Assembly (NCBI GenBank): GCA_035771165.1 | Contig: JAWNZC010000280.1 | Coordinates: 1,648,501 to 1,712,500 of the forward strand | Direction: 5' to 3' | Length of the DNA: 64,000 nt | From: Paragorgia papillata | Lineage: Eukaryota; Cnidaria; Anthozoa; Scleralcyonacea; Coralliidae | Shown: positions 29,597 to 40,943 of the stretch, in pieces | Layout: every line of letters begins with the position of its first letter | Position numbering within the stretch: the stretch's first letter is position 1 | The notes under the pieces: generated by a model | The model's database searches: none | What the model saw: only the letters and a program-made list of their open reading frames with translations | Told to the model about the DNA's origin: nothing | Program-made: the position numbers and the translations under genes

Positions 29597-31429
29597 AAAA
29601 TGCCTAGAGTGATAGAGTCTGCATACGTTTCCAAACCTGTAAAAAAAAAAGCAAAGGTCGACATTGATAAAGAATGGTTGCCTGGAGTGGACGAAGGAAC
29701 TGCTGATAACCGCCGTAAGAAGTTTAAGCCATGTATAAATCTGTTTTTCTAATCTTTTTCCTTTCATGTTCTATGTTTTTATCCACTTCTTTAGGATATT
29801 TCTCCTCGCTGGAATTTTAAACAGTAAACTTAATTAATTTCTATCCCTTTCCTGTTTTTCTTCACTTTTTATTATAGTTTTTAAACCGAAAAAAAGACAT
29901 GTTATTAAAAAAAGACAATCAACAAGTCAAGTAAGAAAAGTAAATATATTCATCTCTAATATGTTGCCATTATTATTTTTAAAGTAAATTGTTGAATAAT
30001 GATATAATTCATATAAATGTACCGTAGAATTCCGAAAGTAACGGCCCCCGTTTAGTAGCCCTAGGGGGGCCGCTACTTTCGTATGGTTGAAATACGTTAG
30101 GAAGAAATATCAAGAGTCTCCGTTCATCAGTAACTATTTACTTACTACATTAGTCCTATTTTCATGTAACTTTTTCTGAGGATGATTCTGTAATGAACAA
30201 CTACTGAATTGAGTTAATTTACTTAATTATCAAGTGATGAATGGAATGAAACTGCCAACGTTTTTATCCCTAGATCTTCTTACACCAGATTGTCAGGGGT
30301 CGCTACTTTCGGGGCAACCGCTACTTTCGGAAAATTTTAAAAGTGTCACAAATTGAACGTTGCTTTCCGGGGACCGTCACTTTCGGGGGGCCGTTACTTT
30401 CGGAATTCTACGGTAATTTAAATAAATGTATAAAATAAATACTTTTATGAAATAAAATAAATAGATGATTGTAAAATAACATTTTGAAAATGAGTGCGGT
30501 GATTGGCTGAAAGCTAACTCTATGGGAACACGAAAAAAATGTTTTCTATTTCTTTTATAAAATAACCTATCGAAAATAGGTAGAACGTAAAAATAATCAT
30601 TGCATCAAAGCGAAAATTCTCCTTACTGTTCAAAATGGCGTGTGATGGCGTACTGGGTGGCGCGTGAGGATGCAGCTTTTATAACGAAGAATGGCGTATT
30701 GGATGGCGTGGACATTTTCCATGTTTACGGCATAGAGTTATAGAAACACGGCTTTCAGCCAATCACCGATTGCGTTTTATAAATGCTATTTTATTTGGAA
30801 CATAGAAAAATGTTCAGCCGATTTTGAACAGTAAGGAGAATTTATGCTTTGATGCAATGATTATTTTTACGTTCTACTCATTTTCTATGGGTTATTTTAT
30901 AGAAGTAAAAGATAACATTTTTTTCGTATTCCCATATAGTTATAGAAACACTTGGGGGAGTTTGGGAGAACTCGAGATAGTGTAGAAACACTTGCCCTGC
31001 GACTCGTGTTCGGTGTTCCCACTACAATTTCTCGTTCTCCCAAACTTACACTCGTGTTTCTATAACTCTATGGAAACACGGAACATGTTTTCTATTTCTT
31101 AAATAAATGTATTATAAACGTAACTATATGGCAAATGTATTAATGTAAATGTATATATATATTTGTCCTGTCATCTTGTTTATAATAGTCATACAAACCA
31201 AAAAATGACGAAAAAGTTAAAGACCAAGATTTAGATTCAGATTTTGAACAACTTGATGCACTTGCTGATGATATGCTCAAAAACCAACCTGAAAAGAAGA
31301 CAAAAGCTGTTAAAAAATCGAAATTAATATTAAGGTCTCAAAATGCAGTGGAGAAGGAATCGTCCAGAGTGACACGGTCCATTCGTAAATGTTATAAAGA
31401 AGAAATACCAGATGATGATCACTGTATTT
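29597..31429 (+). CDS. PRDM9: PRDM9-like gene, N-terminal exons
   Basis: Three exons with matching phases: 29597-29732 (ends phase 1), 29878-29930 (ends phase 0) and 31189-31429 (ends phase 1). Each is bounded by AG and GT. The first contains MPRVIESAYV and DIDKEWLPG, which resembles the DxDEEW segment of vertebrate PRDM9. The third ends in SRVTRSIRKCYKEEIPDDD, like the region before the zinc knuckle. The first exon has a possible upstream acceptor (TTTTAG|AAAATG), so an earlier KRAB-type exon may exist but none is visible. MITEs fill the second intron. The product would be a nuclear chromatin protein. Confidence 0.75.
30020..30415. mobile_element. MITE in PRDM9-like intron
   Basis: TACCGTAGAATTCCGAAAGT and its complement at 30386-30415 are the ends. 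Words like CGCTACTTTCGG recur inside. Confidence 0.75.
30525..31110. mobile_element. Two palindromic MITEs, GTGTTTCTATAACT family
   Basis: An inverted repeat (AAATGTTTTCTATTTC, AACGTAAAAATAATCATTGC) spans 30525-30915. A second palindrome (30915-31105, CTCCCAAACTTACACTCGTG) follows. Both match the family at 22471-22665. Confidence 0.6.
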
Positions 31430-31538
31430 GTAAGTTTTGTATTTAATAATAAAATAAAAATTAATATGAAAATGTCTGCATTTTACTTGAATGTTTAGTT
31501 TCAAATTCAGTAATAAATGCTCAGTTTATATTTTTTAG

Positions 31539-32200
31539 TCTGTGGAGAATGTCAAGAATTTTATCATGGTGAATGTCCAACACACAACTTCATGATTATT
31601 GAAGACAGCAGCAATAAAACTGATACTGTGCAACCAGATGCAATGACGACCCTGCCAGAAAATTTACATGTTAAAACCTCCTTGATTCCTGATGCTGGAT
31701 TAGGAGTGTTTTCCAACACGAAGCTCGATGTTAACACACGTTTCGGACCTTACAAAGGAAAAAAAGTTGGTGTAGAAGATTTGGAAGATGAGATGAACAC
31801 TTCTTACATGTGGGAGGTTTGTTATTTTAAGGTTGATTATTCAGAAAGGTTTAGTGAATTTGTTAATTTTTTTTTTATAAAAAAAATTAATTTATTAATT
31901 AGATTGTTCAAAATGCCAAGATCCAACAGTACATTGATGGGCGTGACCTCCGTTGCAGCAACTGGATGCGCTATGTCAACTGTTCACGATATGAAAATGA
32001 ACAAAACCTGGTTGCCTGTCAATACCGTGGTGAAATTTATTACCAAGTTTATAAACCAATTGAACCAAACACTGAACTTTTGCTTTGGTATGGAGATGAG
32101 TATGCAGAACACCTTGGAATATCATTGTTTGAGGAAGAACAAACTGAAGAGAAGATAGGCATGTTCTTGTCGAGATTTTTAATTTTGTGCCTAAATATTG
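31539..32200 (+). CDS. PRDM9: PRDM9-like gene, zinc knuckle and PR/SET exons
   Basis: Exon 31539-31816 encodes CGECQEFYHGECPTH, the knuckle before the PR domain, then the first half of PR/SET (IPDAGLGVFSN, RFGPYKGKKV). Exon 31903 to about 32200 encodes the second half: YIDGRDLRCSNWMRYVNCSR, EQNLVACQYRGEIYYQ and LLLWYGDEYAEHLGI. The tyrosine of WYGDEY, needed for histone H3 K4/K36 methylation by PRDM9, is present. The phase joins cleanly (0). The 3' donor at 32201 (ATTG|GTGTTA) is the only one I find that keeps phase with the next exon. It sits 40 codons past the usual end of the domain, so it is uncertain. The enzyme looks catalytically intact. Confidence 0.85.
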
Positions 32201-32239
32201 GTGTTAAAATATATATAAAATAAATATATATTATTAATA

Positions 32240-32570
32240 AATATTATTTAATTAATTAATTAATTAATCGTAACCTTAACCCTTAATTAATTAATGAATT
32301 AATATTAAATTTAATAGCAGAAAGTGCGATGCCAGGGGAACCAAAAAGAGGAAGTGATAATTGACATTTTCCAACTATATCTAATTAATTAATTAGATAT
32401 AGTTGGAAAATATCAATTAATTAATTAATAATTAATTAATTAATTTAATTAATCCTACAAATACTATTCATTCATTAATTAATTGTAACCTTAACCCTTA
32501 ATTAATTAATATTAAAATTAATAGCATGCCAGGGGAACCAAAAAGAGGGACTGATAATTGACATTTTCCA
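32240..32570 (+). repeat. Tandem intronic duplication with palindrome
   Basis: Two direct copies, about 190-200 bases apart, share CCTTAACCCTTAATTAATTA, ATGCCAGGGGAACCAAAAAG and TGATAATTGACATTTTCCAA. Between them, CCAACTATATCTAATTAATT and its complement form a near-perfect palindrome (about 32369-32405). Each copy has a TAG-like acceptor followed by a short open stretch ending in TGA, so an alternative last exon after the SET domain is possible. Confidence 0.6.
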
Positions 32571-32576
32571 AACTAG

Positions 32577-32929
32577 TTTAAAGAGTCTATGAAGTGAAAA
32601 ATTCGTTGTCTTGCCATGGCTAGTTCGTTTTTCGAGAAAATTTAAGCTTTCGATAACAATGCCTTACGCAAATGGACAACTATGCATAAGAACAATATAT
32701 TTCAGCATGCATTAATGGTCCATTTGCATACGTCATAAGGCATTGTTACCAAAAGCCCAAATTTTCTCCAAAAACGAATTGGCCATAGCAATCATTGAGA
32801 GTTCATAGCTCGAAGATTATACATCAGATTCTCTTGAAATCGTCAGTGAATGCTGCTACCATGTTCCTCTGTTCATGAAAACAACAAAAATGCCAACGAA
32901 TTTTTCACTTCATAGACACTTTAAAGAAG
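32577..32929. mobile_element. 353-bp MITE in PRDM9-like intron
   Basis: TTTAAAGAGTCTATGAAGTG and its near complement CACTTCATAGACACTTTAAAG close the element. GCCTTATG/CATAAGGC words fold inside. Confidence 0.75.
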
Positions 32930-33023
32930 ATTTTAAATTATGGTAGTCAGAAATTCGAATGATTTTTGAGTTACAGACGCAGTCTCTTTTGCAGCCAGAT
33001 GACCTTTTATTCTATATTTATAG

Positions 33024-33809
<786 letters not shown>

Positions 33810-34954
33810 CTAATAGTACTATTACTCCTTATTGCTCCTATCTCTAGCTGTTTGGTTGTTTTAATTCGGACCATGGCCTTGGGTCATGCAAGATGATTAA
33901 TGTGTGTGTTATTCTAGGCTAAGATCTCAGTCGTTGGGGTTTTTCGTTTCTTGCCTGTGATTCTAATAATGTGGAATCTGAGCCTAATTCTATTTTTTGT
34001 TTTTTGAAATTGTTGGTAATGGTTTGAAGCAATCATTTTATGAACTCACAATGTTTAGAGGGAACATTTTTTATTTGTTGTTTAAATGAATACACTGTAT
34101 GTGATTGAAATTATTGCATTTTTTTCGCAATTTTAAAGTTTATAATAAATATCGTTTTTGTTTACAACTTAATAGTTCATGATTTGCTTTGCTCCAGAGC
34201 GAGTCCAGAGATTCAAATTTTCGAATTCGAGAAAATCGGCATGAAAGATAAGTAAAAACCCAGTCATTTGTTTGCAGCCAGGGCACAGAGATGACACGAC
34301 CCATCATTACATATTCTTCCGACGTTTTTACGGGTGTTTCGCAGCTTTCCTTACATTTTCATTCATTTTGAAGTTGTTTTTAACAGCCGGCAATTCTGGT
34401 ATCACTTATTTAATATAATTTGAGCCTATGAACAAATGCCCGCGAGTTAACCTGCCGCCCGCCTTGTTTCCACCAATCAGAATACCTAAAACATCCAATG
34501 TTATCTCGACCAATGTGGTGATAGCTCAGCCTGTGCCAGGGCCATTTGTTCTTGGCCGCCATCTTGGCCCAGTCCCCACAAATGGTCCTAGGGACGAGGT
34601 TGGTTGTCAACAAGCTTGCTACAGCGTGATAAGCCAACAGCATTGTTACAACTTGTTCCCAAGCTTGTTACAAGCTTGTTCCGCCAACATCTTGTTGACA
34701 AGCTGTGAGATTTTTACGTGTGTAACTGGACTGCGGGTGCTGCCCAAAAATGTGTCCCCATTTTTACTTTCAAAATAGCTGCATTTATGGGTCCTTCTGC
34801 TAATGGTAGCGACCACTGACATGTACTTATCGCAGGAAAAAATAATATTTATGTAAATCTTACTTTATTAATAAATCGTTCCTGTGCGAGGGCTTCCCCA
34901 TGCAAGAGTGGATAAAATCGTCTGGCGTTAGCCAGAACAAAATACTAAAGAGTA
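33810..34954. other. 3' flank of the PRDM9-like gene and repeats
   Basis: A polyadenylation-like AATAAA is at 34143. From 34470 to 34740 there is a repeat with CAAGCTTG words (several copies within 120 bases). No gene is seen. Confidence 0.45.
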
Positions 34955-35250
34955 AAGGTGCTGTTACACGATGCGATTTTTCTTGCAACTTGCAACAAAT
35001 CACTGAATGTTGTAAGTTGCATAAAAAATCGTACCGTGTAACACCCCGTAGCAACTTGTGATTTTGTTATTTTTGCCGTGTTGCAAGTTGCAAGAAAAGT
35101 TGGATGGATTCTACTTTTTGCTGCAACTTACAACAAAAATCGCAAGTTGCTGAACGTGTAACACCCTTCCTGCAACTTGCGATTTTTCAGTTTTAACGAG
35201 TAAATTTGTTGCAAGTTGCAAGAAAATTCGCATCGTGTAACAGCATCTTA
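34955..35250. mobile_element. 296-bp MITE
   Basis: GCTGTTACACGATGCGATTT and its complement at the right end pair over about 40 bases. TTGCAACTTGCAAC words recur as inner inverted repeats. Confidence 0.8.
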
Positions 35251-35253
35251 GGC

Positions 35254-35358
35254 CCCGTTTACACTAGAGCAAAAGTTTCCGGATTCACATTGTTTTTTAT
35301 TCCCATGAGGATGAAAAAAAATGTGAATCCGGATACTTTTGCTCTTGTGTAAACGCGG
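35254..35358. mobile_element. 105-bp foldback MITE
   Basis: CCCGTTTACACTAGAGCAAA and TTTGCTCTTGTGTAAACGCG form long arms around a 20-base centre (CGGATTCACATT ... AATGTGAATCCG). Confidence 0.75.
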
Positions 35359-36454
35359 CGTTAAAGACTAATAAATTCGGACAGGAAAGAGTTAATGCAT
35401 GCACGGTTCACGGTTGGTCATTGTTAATTTCTTGTGGAACGACTCAAGAGGCCTGCTGGATTATTTGTCTGACCAAATAGGAATATCGGTAGAACATGAT
35501 CTCAAGTTTGTGTAAACAAAATATTTCAGTGCAATCGGTGGTTTTTTCATGTATATTATTTATGTTTGTTGCTGAGCGGCCCGGGACGTTTTCATGATAA
35601 GAGTCTTATTGTAGTTATGAACTACAATAGTAATATTCCTATAGACAATTAATACTGTTGTGAGTGTTGTAGCATTCTAGCAGTCTGAATTAAAGACGTG
35701 CCGGCCGGTGTACGGGTACGACACGACAATACACATGGTCATGGAAATCTACAAACATTTCGTTTTATGAAGTCGTCAGCTCCGTTATAAAGAATCGCTG
35801 AAGATCACGAGAAAACCGAAAAGAAGCGAGGGCTACCGAGTTCTGCTTAGAGTGTCTTTATCAACCTTTTCCAAGTGTTGTTATTTATAACTCGATAAAG
35901 TCTTCATATTTATAGAAGACAAAAGCTTTAGACTGACGGGTTTTGACCGTCTTCCACTGTCCCAGTCTGATACTCCGGCTTTCTTGTCTTAACGACGGGA
36001 AAATAGACGGACGAATTGAAGATGGAAAACTCGTCGTTTACCGGATTTTAAAACACTTGACAACTGACGAATTTATCATCTAGACGCTAATATAATCCGA
36101 CTGGATGCCGAGCAAAATACAGCTGGCAGTTTTAAAAACATGTGTCATCAGTCCGGTTCTTAGGTATCGGTCAGCGACCTTCACCATTAGCAAAAGGACC
36201 ATGCATAAATGGGCTGCTGGCCAGTAGCCTGCGTAGCGGGTGAAGAGGGGGAGGGAGGGGGGAGGAAGAGAAAAATTGGAAAGAGGAGGAGAGGGAGGGC
36301 CTGCAACTAAACCGGTGTTTTGGCCATCCGCCCCCAATTTTGATTTGTCAAAATAGACCAATCAAAATCATTTCCGGTATTTTCCGTCTCGGTGCTGTTT
36401 CCATCCGGAGTTCCCGTGGAGCGAGTACGTTCCCGCGTCTTTTGAATATAAAAG
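35359..36454. other. No gene seen
   Basis: Unique DNA with a purine-rich stretch at 36240-36300. No exon is recognised before the ATG at 36455. Confidence 0.4.
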
Positions 36455-36538
36455 ATGGACAAGTCAAAACATAAAGGAAGAAAACATAAGGAAAACAACC
36501 CAAACGAAATATGCAGGCTTTGTGGAGCAAGTCTCAAG
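36455..36538 (+). CDS. First exon of a CRLCG-motif host gene
   Basis: 28 codons from ATG to an AAG|GTGTAT donor, phase 0. The start is very basic (MDKSKHKGRKHKE) and it ends in ICRLCGASLK, which resembles the opening of zf-AD-like C4 zinc domains in repeated cnidarian genes. A TATAAAAG lies directly before the ATG. The rest of the domain is not found before 37187. A compatible later exon may be 55318-55456, beyond the inserted retrotransposon. Confidence 0.4.
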
Positions 36539-36847
36539 GTGTATTACGGGTCGTTGTGTCGAAAAAGTTGTTTAAATCTGTCTGTACAAATACGTGAGTG
36601 GTGTATTCTGCGAACAGTACGTGGATGATAGTCGTAATAATAATAATAATGAGATTTTAATTCAAAATCATTGCACATCAGTGAATTGCGATTCTGTTAC
36701 AATAATATAAAAATTTAACAAGGTTGAAAAAAAATTACATTTAAATGGAGACTTGATACATCATATTATCAGTAGAAATACAAAAATTGGAAGTCGAAAG
36801 ATTATGTGTAAGTATATAATGTAGCTTTAATAACAGCGCTGTGTAAT

Positions 36848-37045
36848 TAAAGAAATACCAAATGGTTTTCCGTGTTTGGATACTCTGATCCAAACACGCG
36901 GGAAATTGCGAGACTGGAGAAAAGCGTAACAAAACACGAGCCGTAGGCGAGTGTTTTTAGCTTTTCGAAAGTCGAGCAATTTCCCAAGTGTTTGGATAAG
37001 AGTCTCCAAACACGGAAAAAACCATTTGGTATTTCTTTTATAAAA
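36848..37045. mobile_element. Palindromic MITE
   Basis: AAAGAAATACCAAATGGTTT at the left and AAACCATTTGGTATTTCTTT at the right. Inner arms carry TCCGTGTTTGGATACTCTGA. Next to it, TTAATAACAGCGCTGTGTAA at 36827-36846 also occurs inside the retrotransposon. Confidence 0.75.
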
Positions 37046-37186
37046 TAATCACAAGTGAATATGATATACTGTCCGACATTTTCAAAAAATCGTTTTGGCG
37101 GGAATTTTCCGTGTTTGGATACTCTGATCCAAACACGGCAATTGACCAATCAGGGCTCGCGTAGTATACATGTTATTTTATAAAAC

Positions 37187-37406
37187 GAGATACCAGGATG
37201 CGTGGACAATGTCCGTAAATAGACGCACACAGTACTAAATTTGGAGGGTCGCAATCCCCGGTGGGGTATCTCGGACCGGCAATCATTACACCACCAAGCT
37301 AGCGAGTCGCCAAGGTCTGGCAGACCCGTCTGGTGCTGGCACACGAAGCGCGATCCTACTCAGTTAGGTAATAGTGGTGTTCCTGCGCGACCGAGAAACT
37401 CCTCTC
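37187..37406 (-). repeat. Split direct repeat B2
   Basis: 220 bp, matching B1 at 38506-38725 with only a few changes. It marks the 3' end of the retrotransposon. Confidence 0.85.
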
Positions 37407-38221
37407 AACCAGGGGATTACGGTTCACACTACTAGCCTAGTGGAGAAAGAAAGTAAATAATACAAGTACTCACCCATGATGTGGCTGCACAAACCTGAAC
37501 CTATAGAAAAGGCTTAGGAAACAGCTGCAGCAGACACTGCAACATACTGCAAAGTTAAAGCATAACACTGGACGCCAAATGCAATGCAGATCACCCGGCC
37601 AGCAAGGCCGAGAGAGTTCAAGTAATATCCTGTCTGAGATAGAATAGTTAAGTTATGAAAGCAACATAAATGACACAGGAAGACAACGTACAACACAAAT
37701 TAGCTAACAAATTAATGTATCACCTGGCATGCCAGGGAGAGCAAGACTCACGGCGTCTGTGCTCACAGCTTACTCCCTCTACAGAGTAGACGGAGCAACA
37801 ACGGTGGAGCAACCGTTGGCAAGCCGGGAGAGCCCTCTCCCGGGGTAGCAACAAAAGGTTCTGCAAACGAACCTTGCTGAACACCAGAGGCGCATCTGGT
37901 GAAGGAATAGAGAGGCTCCAAGATTAGAGAGGAAAGTGGGAGAGGTGTAGAGGACGCACAGACGTGATAAACATTAGCTAACTGAGGCGCATCCGTTAGC
38001 AGTTGCGGAGGCGTCAAACTCTAGGGCAGGAGGCAAGTGGATTGGCGCTTGCCCAACCACGCGAATAACAGAGGTGAGTCTGTTAGCTACTGACCAAGTA
38101 ACAACGGAGGCGCATCCGTTGGCAGTTGTAGAGACGACAAACTCCCGTGCAAAGGGAGTGGGGGGTGGATTGGCGCTTGCCCAACCACGCGATCGACAGC
38201 ACGTTGTGGGGAGGAGGGTGG
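37407..38221 (-). other. Segment between A2 and B2
   Basis: 815 bases with a tandem duplication: GGATTGGCGCTTGCCCAACC and GAGGCGCATCCGTT occur twice, about 125 bases apart (near 37983-38062 and 38105-38190). In simple split-repeat elements A2 and B2 adjoin, so this is an addition or a longer repeat whose partner was lost. No gene seen. Confidence 0.6.
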
Positions 38222-38481
38222 GAAGAACCACTCGAGAAACGGTGCCAACAATGCTGAGCCCGGGGCCCAGGAAACACTGACTAGTAGTTCCGGATATTGC
38301 ATCAGCCTTCTAAGCACGCACGTATCACGTGCCTCTGATCAACAGTGCCCAATTCCTGATCGCTGGAGGGTGACACTTCACGTGTGTCATGCGTGACCAG
38401 ATAACCCCTAAGAACCGGGGGAGTTGGAGCCACCCAAACAACACACAGCTAGTTTTAATATTATTTATTGCATAAATCCCA
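38222..38481 (-). repeat. Split direct repeat A2
   Basis: 260 bp, matching A1 at 55032-55290 almost base for base (one insertion and a few changes). A 24-base joint (38482-38505) separates it from B1. Confidence 0.85.
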
Positions 38482-38505
38482 TTAATAACAGCGCTGTGTA
38501 ATAAT

Positions 38506-38725
38506 GAGATACCAGGATGCGTGGACAATGTCCGTAAATAGACGCACACAGTACTAAATTTGGAGGGTCGCAATCCCCGGTGGGGTATCGCGGGCCGGCA
38601 ATCATTACACCACCAAGCTAGCGAGTCGCCAAGGTCTGGCAGACCAGTCTGGTGCTGGCACACGAAGCGCGATCCTACTCAGTTAGGTAATAGTGGTGTT
38701 CCTGCGCGACCGAGAAACTCCTCTC
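38506..38725 (-). repeat. Split direct repeat B1
   Basis: Matches B2 and directly follows the recombinase gene on the minus strand. Confidence 0.85.
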
Positions 38726-38805
38726 CAATGCGACCTCTCCAGCTAACTGGAGCGAGGGTTTCGAGGAACGCGAACCTCCTCCAAGGGGAGCAGCCATAAG
38801 ACAGA

Positions 38806-39705
38806 TCAAGCCAAGATCCGAGCGACGGCAATAAGTACATCTGGGGCTGTGCGTATGTATCGAAGGTACGCGTTGCTAGACCAACGACCGAGGGTCTTTA
38901 TTAAGTGATCCGGAACCCCGGCAGAGGCTGCTGATGTTGCCGCTCCTATGCGAAAACTGTGGCTGCTAAACGAAAAACCAAATCCAGCTGCCGTAAATAT
39001 GGAGCGGAGCCACTGATTGACGAGGGGTGGAGACAATGGAACCGAAGACGACGTAAGAAACAATGGGCCAGGTGAATTCCCCCGAAGAACGAGGTAGGCG
39101 AGTAGAGCAGCCACGGCACAAATAGAATGCCCGGATGGACCAATATGAAGGATCACGCCTTTACAGAAGGGGTCGGTCTTAGACAATTTGATGTTAAGAT
39201 GGATGACACCAGCGGAATCAATGGAGACATCGGAGATTAAGAGGTAGGAGCCGGGATCGAAGGAGGAGGAACACGTAAACTCTGACACTCGGAGAAAACC
39301 AAAGAAAGCCAGGCAGCACGCAGCCCAGAACATACGGTGGTCAAAAGAGTCCGCGGATAGGGAGCGTTGGATTACACTAAGTAACGGACGCGTGATTGGT
39401 AAACGTGAAAGCCGGGAGGGAGATGCAGAACGCTTGATGCCCCGGATGAGGCGATGGAGCCGAGGAGTATCTACCATAGGATCGGCGAAGCCATGATCAA
39501 TGTGCAGGGAACGCACAGCGGAGAGATAAACCGAGATCGATGATGGTGCAAGACGACGGGCAGAAACAAGCCATGTAGCAAACAGCATAATGCACCACTC
39601 GTTTGCTGGCAGGGGAGGTACACCAAGTTGGCCACAAAACTGAAGGAAAAGGCGTTGACCCACGCTGTAAACCCGACGAGTAGACGGGGATAAACCCTGC
39701 GCCAA
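38806..39705 (-). CDS. Tyrosine recombinase of the retrotransposon
   Basis: 299 residues and fully open. An N-terminal SAM-like core-binding region (STRRVYSVGQRLF...) is followed by the catalytic half with the arginine in FFGFLRVSEF, the lysine in KLSKTD, the HxxR box SHSFRIGAAT, and the nucleophile tyrosine in LGRWSSNAYLRYIR. This is the full R-K-H-x-x-R-W-Y set. It would join the circular cDNA into the genome. It is the only gene of the element without lesions, so its activity cannot be ruled out. Confidence 0.85.
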   Translation of the reverse strand: MAQGLSPSTRRVYSVGQRLFLQFCGQLGVPPLPANEWCIMLFATWLVSARRLAPSSISVYLSAVRSLHIDHGFADPMVDTPRLHRLIRGIKRSASPSRLSRLPITRPLLSVIQRSLSADSFDHRMFWAACCLAFFGFLRVSEFTCSSSFDPGSYLLISDVSIDSAGVIHLNIKLSKTDPFCKGVILHIGPSGHSICAVAALLAYLVLRGNSPGPLFLTSSSVPLSPPLVNQWLRSIFTAAGFGFSFSSHSFRIGAATSAASAGVPDHLIKTLGRWSSNAYLRYIRTAPDVLIAVARILA

Positions 39706-39725
39706 CAGGGCGTAGCATTGCGCAA

Positions 39726-40159
39726 TTAGATCGGGGGGATAAGGCTGCGGAGCAATGACGTTGGGATGGTGGTAGGGTGAACGTCCGCTTGAGGTACCAA
39801 GCGTCGGAATTCCTGGAAACGAAAATGAGATAAAGCATCAGCGGCGGTATTGAGACGACCTGGGGTATGTTGCGCGGAGAAGGCGAAGTTATAAAGGCAA
39901 GCCACGCGGATGAGAGAACGAAGCAGGTGCATGATGTGAGGACAACGTGAAGAACCAGAATTGAGAGCGTGCACTGCGGCCGAGTTGTCACATAAAAAAA
40001 GAACCTACAATCGATACCAGTTACGGCCCCACAAATGGCGAGCGACTACGATAGGGAATAATAAAACGCGATGGAAGGAGCATCCGGAAGAAAGGACCAC
40101 GATGAAGCGAACCAGCGAGAGTTCCAGAAAGCACCGAAGCCCACCGCGCCGGCTGCGTC
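39726..40159 (-). pseudogene. RNase H domain, 3' part, after the Polinton insertion
   Basis: It continues the RNase H domain that stops at the Polinton edge near 52153. Readable pieces are GFGAFWNSRWF, then in another frame LFPIVVARHLWG, then LCDNSAAVHALNSGSS and HTPGRLNTAADALSHF (the CDN and AD-type acidic sites of RNase H). At least one frameshift near 40055 and a stop at about 40000 show decay independent of the insertion. Confidence 0.75.
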
Positions 40160-40300
40160 AGTAGGTAACCCCCCCCCCCCATATACCGCCCAAAGGGATG
40201 CCGCCTCATTAAATATTCGGTGTGATGCACGGTGTGACGCACGGTGTGACGCACGGTGTGATAATTAGTATTCGGTGTGATGCACGGTGTGGCGCCCGGA
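40160..40300. repeat. Left terminus: poly-C tip and GGTGTGACGCAC repeats
   Basis: After AGTAGGTAA comes a run of about 12 C, then 12-base units CGGTGTGATGCA / CGGTGTGACGCA in tandem (40218-40262) and two more at 40269-40292. The mirror is at 52010-52152 with one extra unit. Confidence 0.85.
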
Positions 40301-40646
40301 AGTAATGTGGTTGGTGATATAAGCCCAGTGTTGTCGTACAGTCAATTACTTTCATACATTGTTTCACTCGTGGTTTCTGGAGTTCTCATATGAAAAGAAC
40401 GATTTTAAGTATCGAAATATAAACTAAAGGCAAAGCGATTTATCACTTTGAAAGCGTTGCTACGCTTTCTGTTACTAAGTGTGATATTTGCATATTTATC
40501 CTCAGTGCACGTGCAGGAGACAAAAGAGAAACTCATTAGGGGTCATTAAGAGGATTAAGCGCTTGGGCAAGTCTAGTCAAGAGAGTCATTAGCAACACGC
40601 GTACATGTAATACAGAATTTAAAATATTTTATTGAGAAATATATCT

Positions 40647-40943
40647 TTACACAAAAAACTCTTGATTATTTAGTGATCTATCGGTAACACTAGCATATGG
40701 GCATACAGTACATCTTATAATCCGAAGGCATGGATCATGAGCCTTGAATTCTGTACCACAAACATTACATATCAGATTTCGATTAACGCATTTGTTAAAA
40801 TATTTCCACAAACACTTAGGACACTCAATTACATGTGTAAAATTAACAGGATTTTGACAACGTTCGCAATCAACAGGTTCGTCAATTATAGAATTTTCTG
40901 ATTCTATTTCGATGTAATCCTTATCGTTTTCTGAATCTTCTTC
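40647..40943 (-). pseudogene. 3' part of LINE-split Polinton gene, left arm
   Basis: 98 codons after the LINE tail: an acidic stretch (EEDSENDKD) and then a Cys-rich block with CERCQNPV, CPKCLW, CNVCG and CTVC pairs, suited to binding two zinc ions. With the part before the LINE (43367-43766) and one copy of the CTTC/GAAG duplication it makes a 230-codon gene in one frame. The intact gene would be a Polinton virion or accessory protein of unknown function. Confidence 0.7.
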
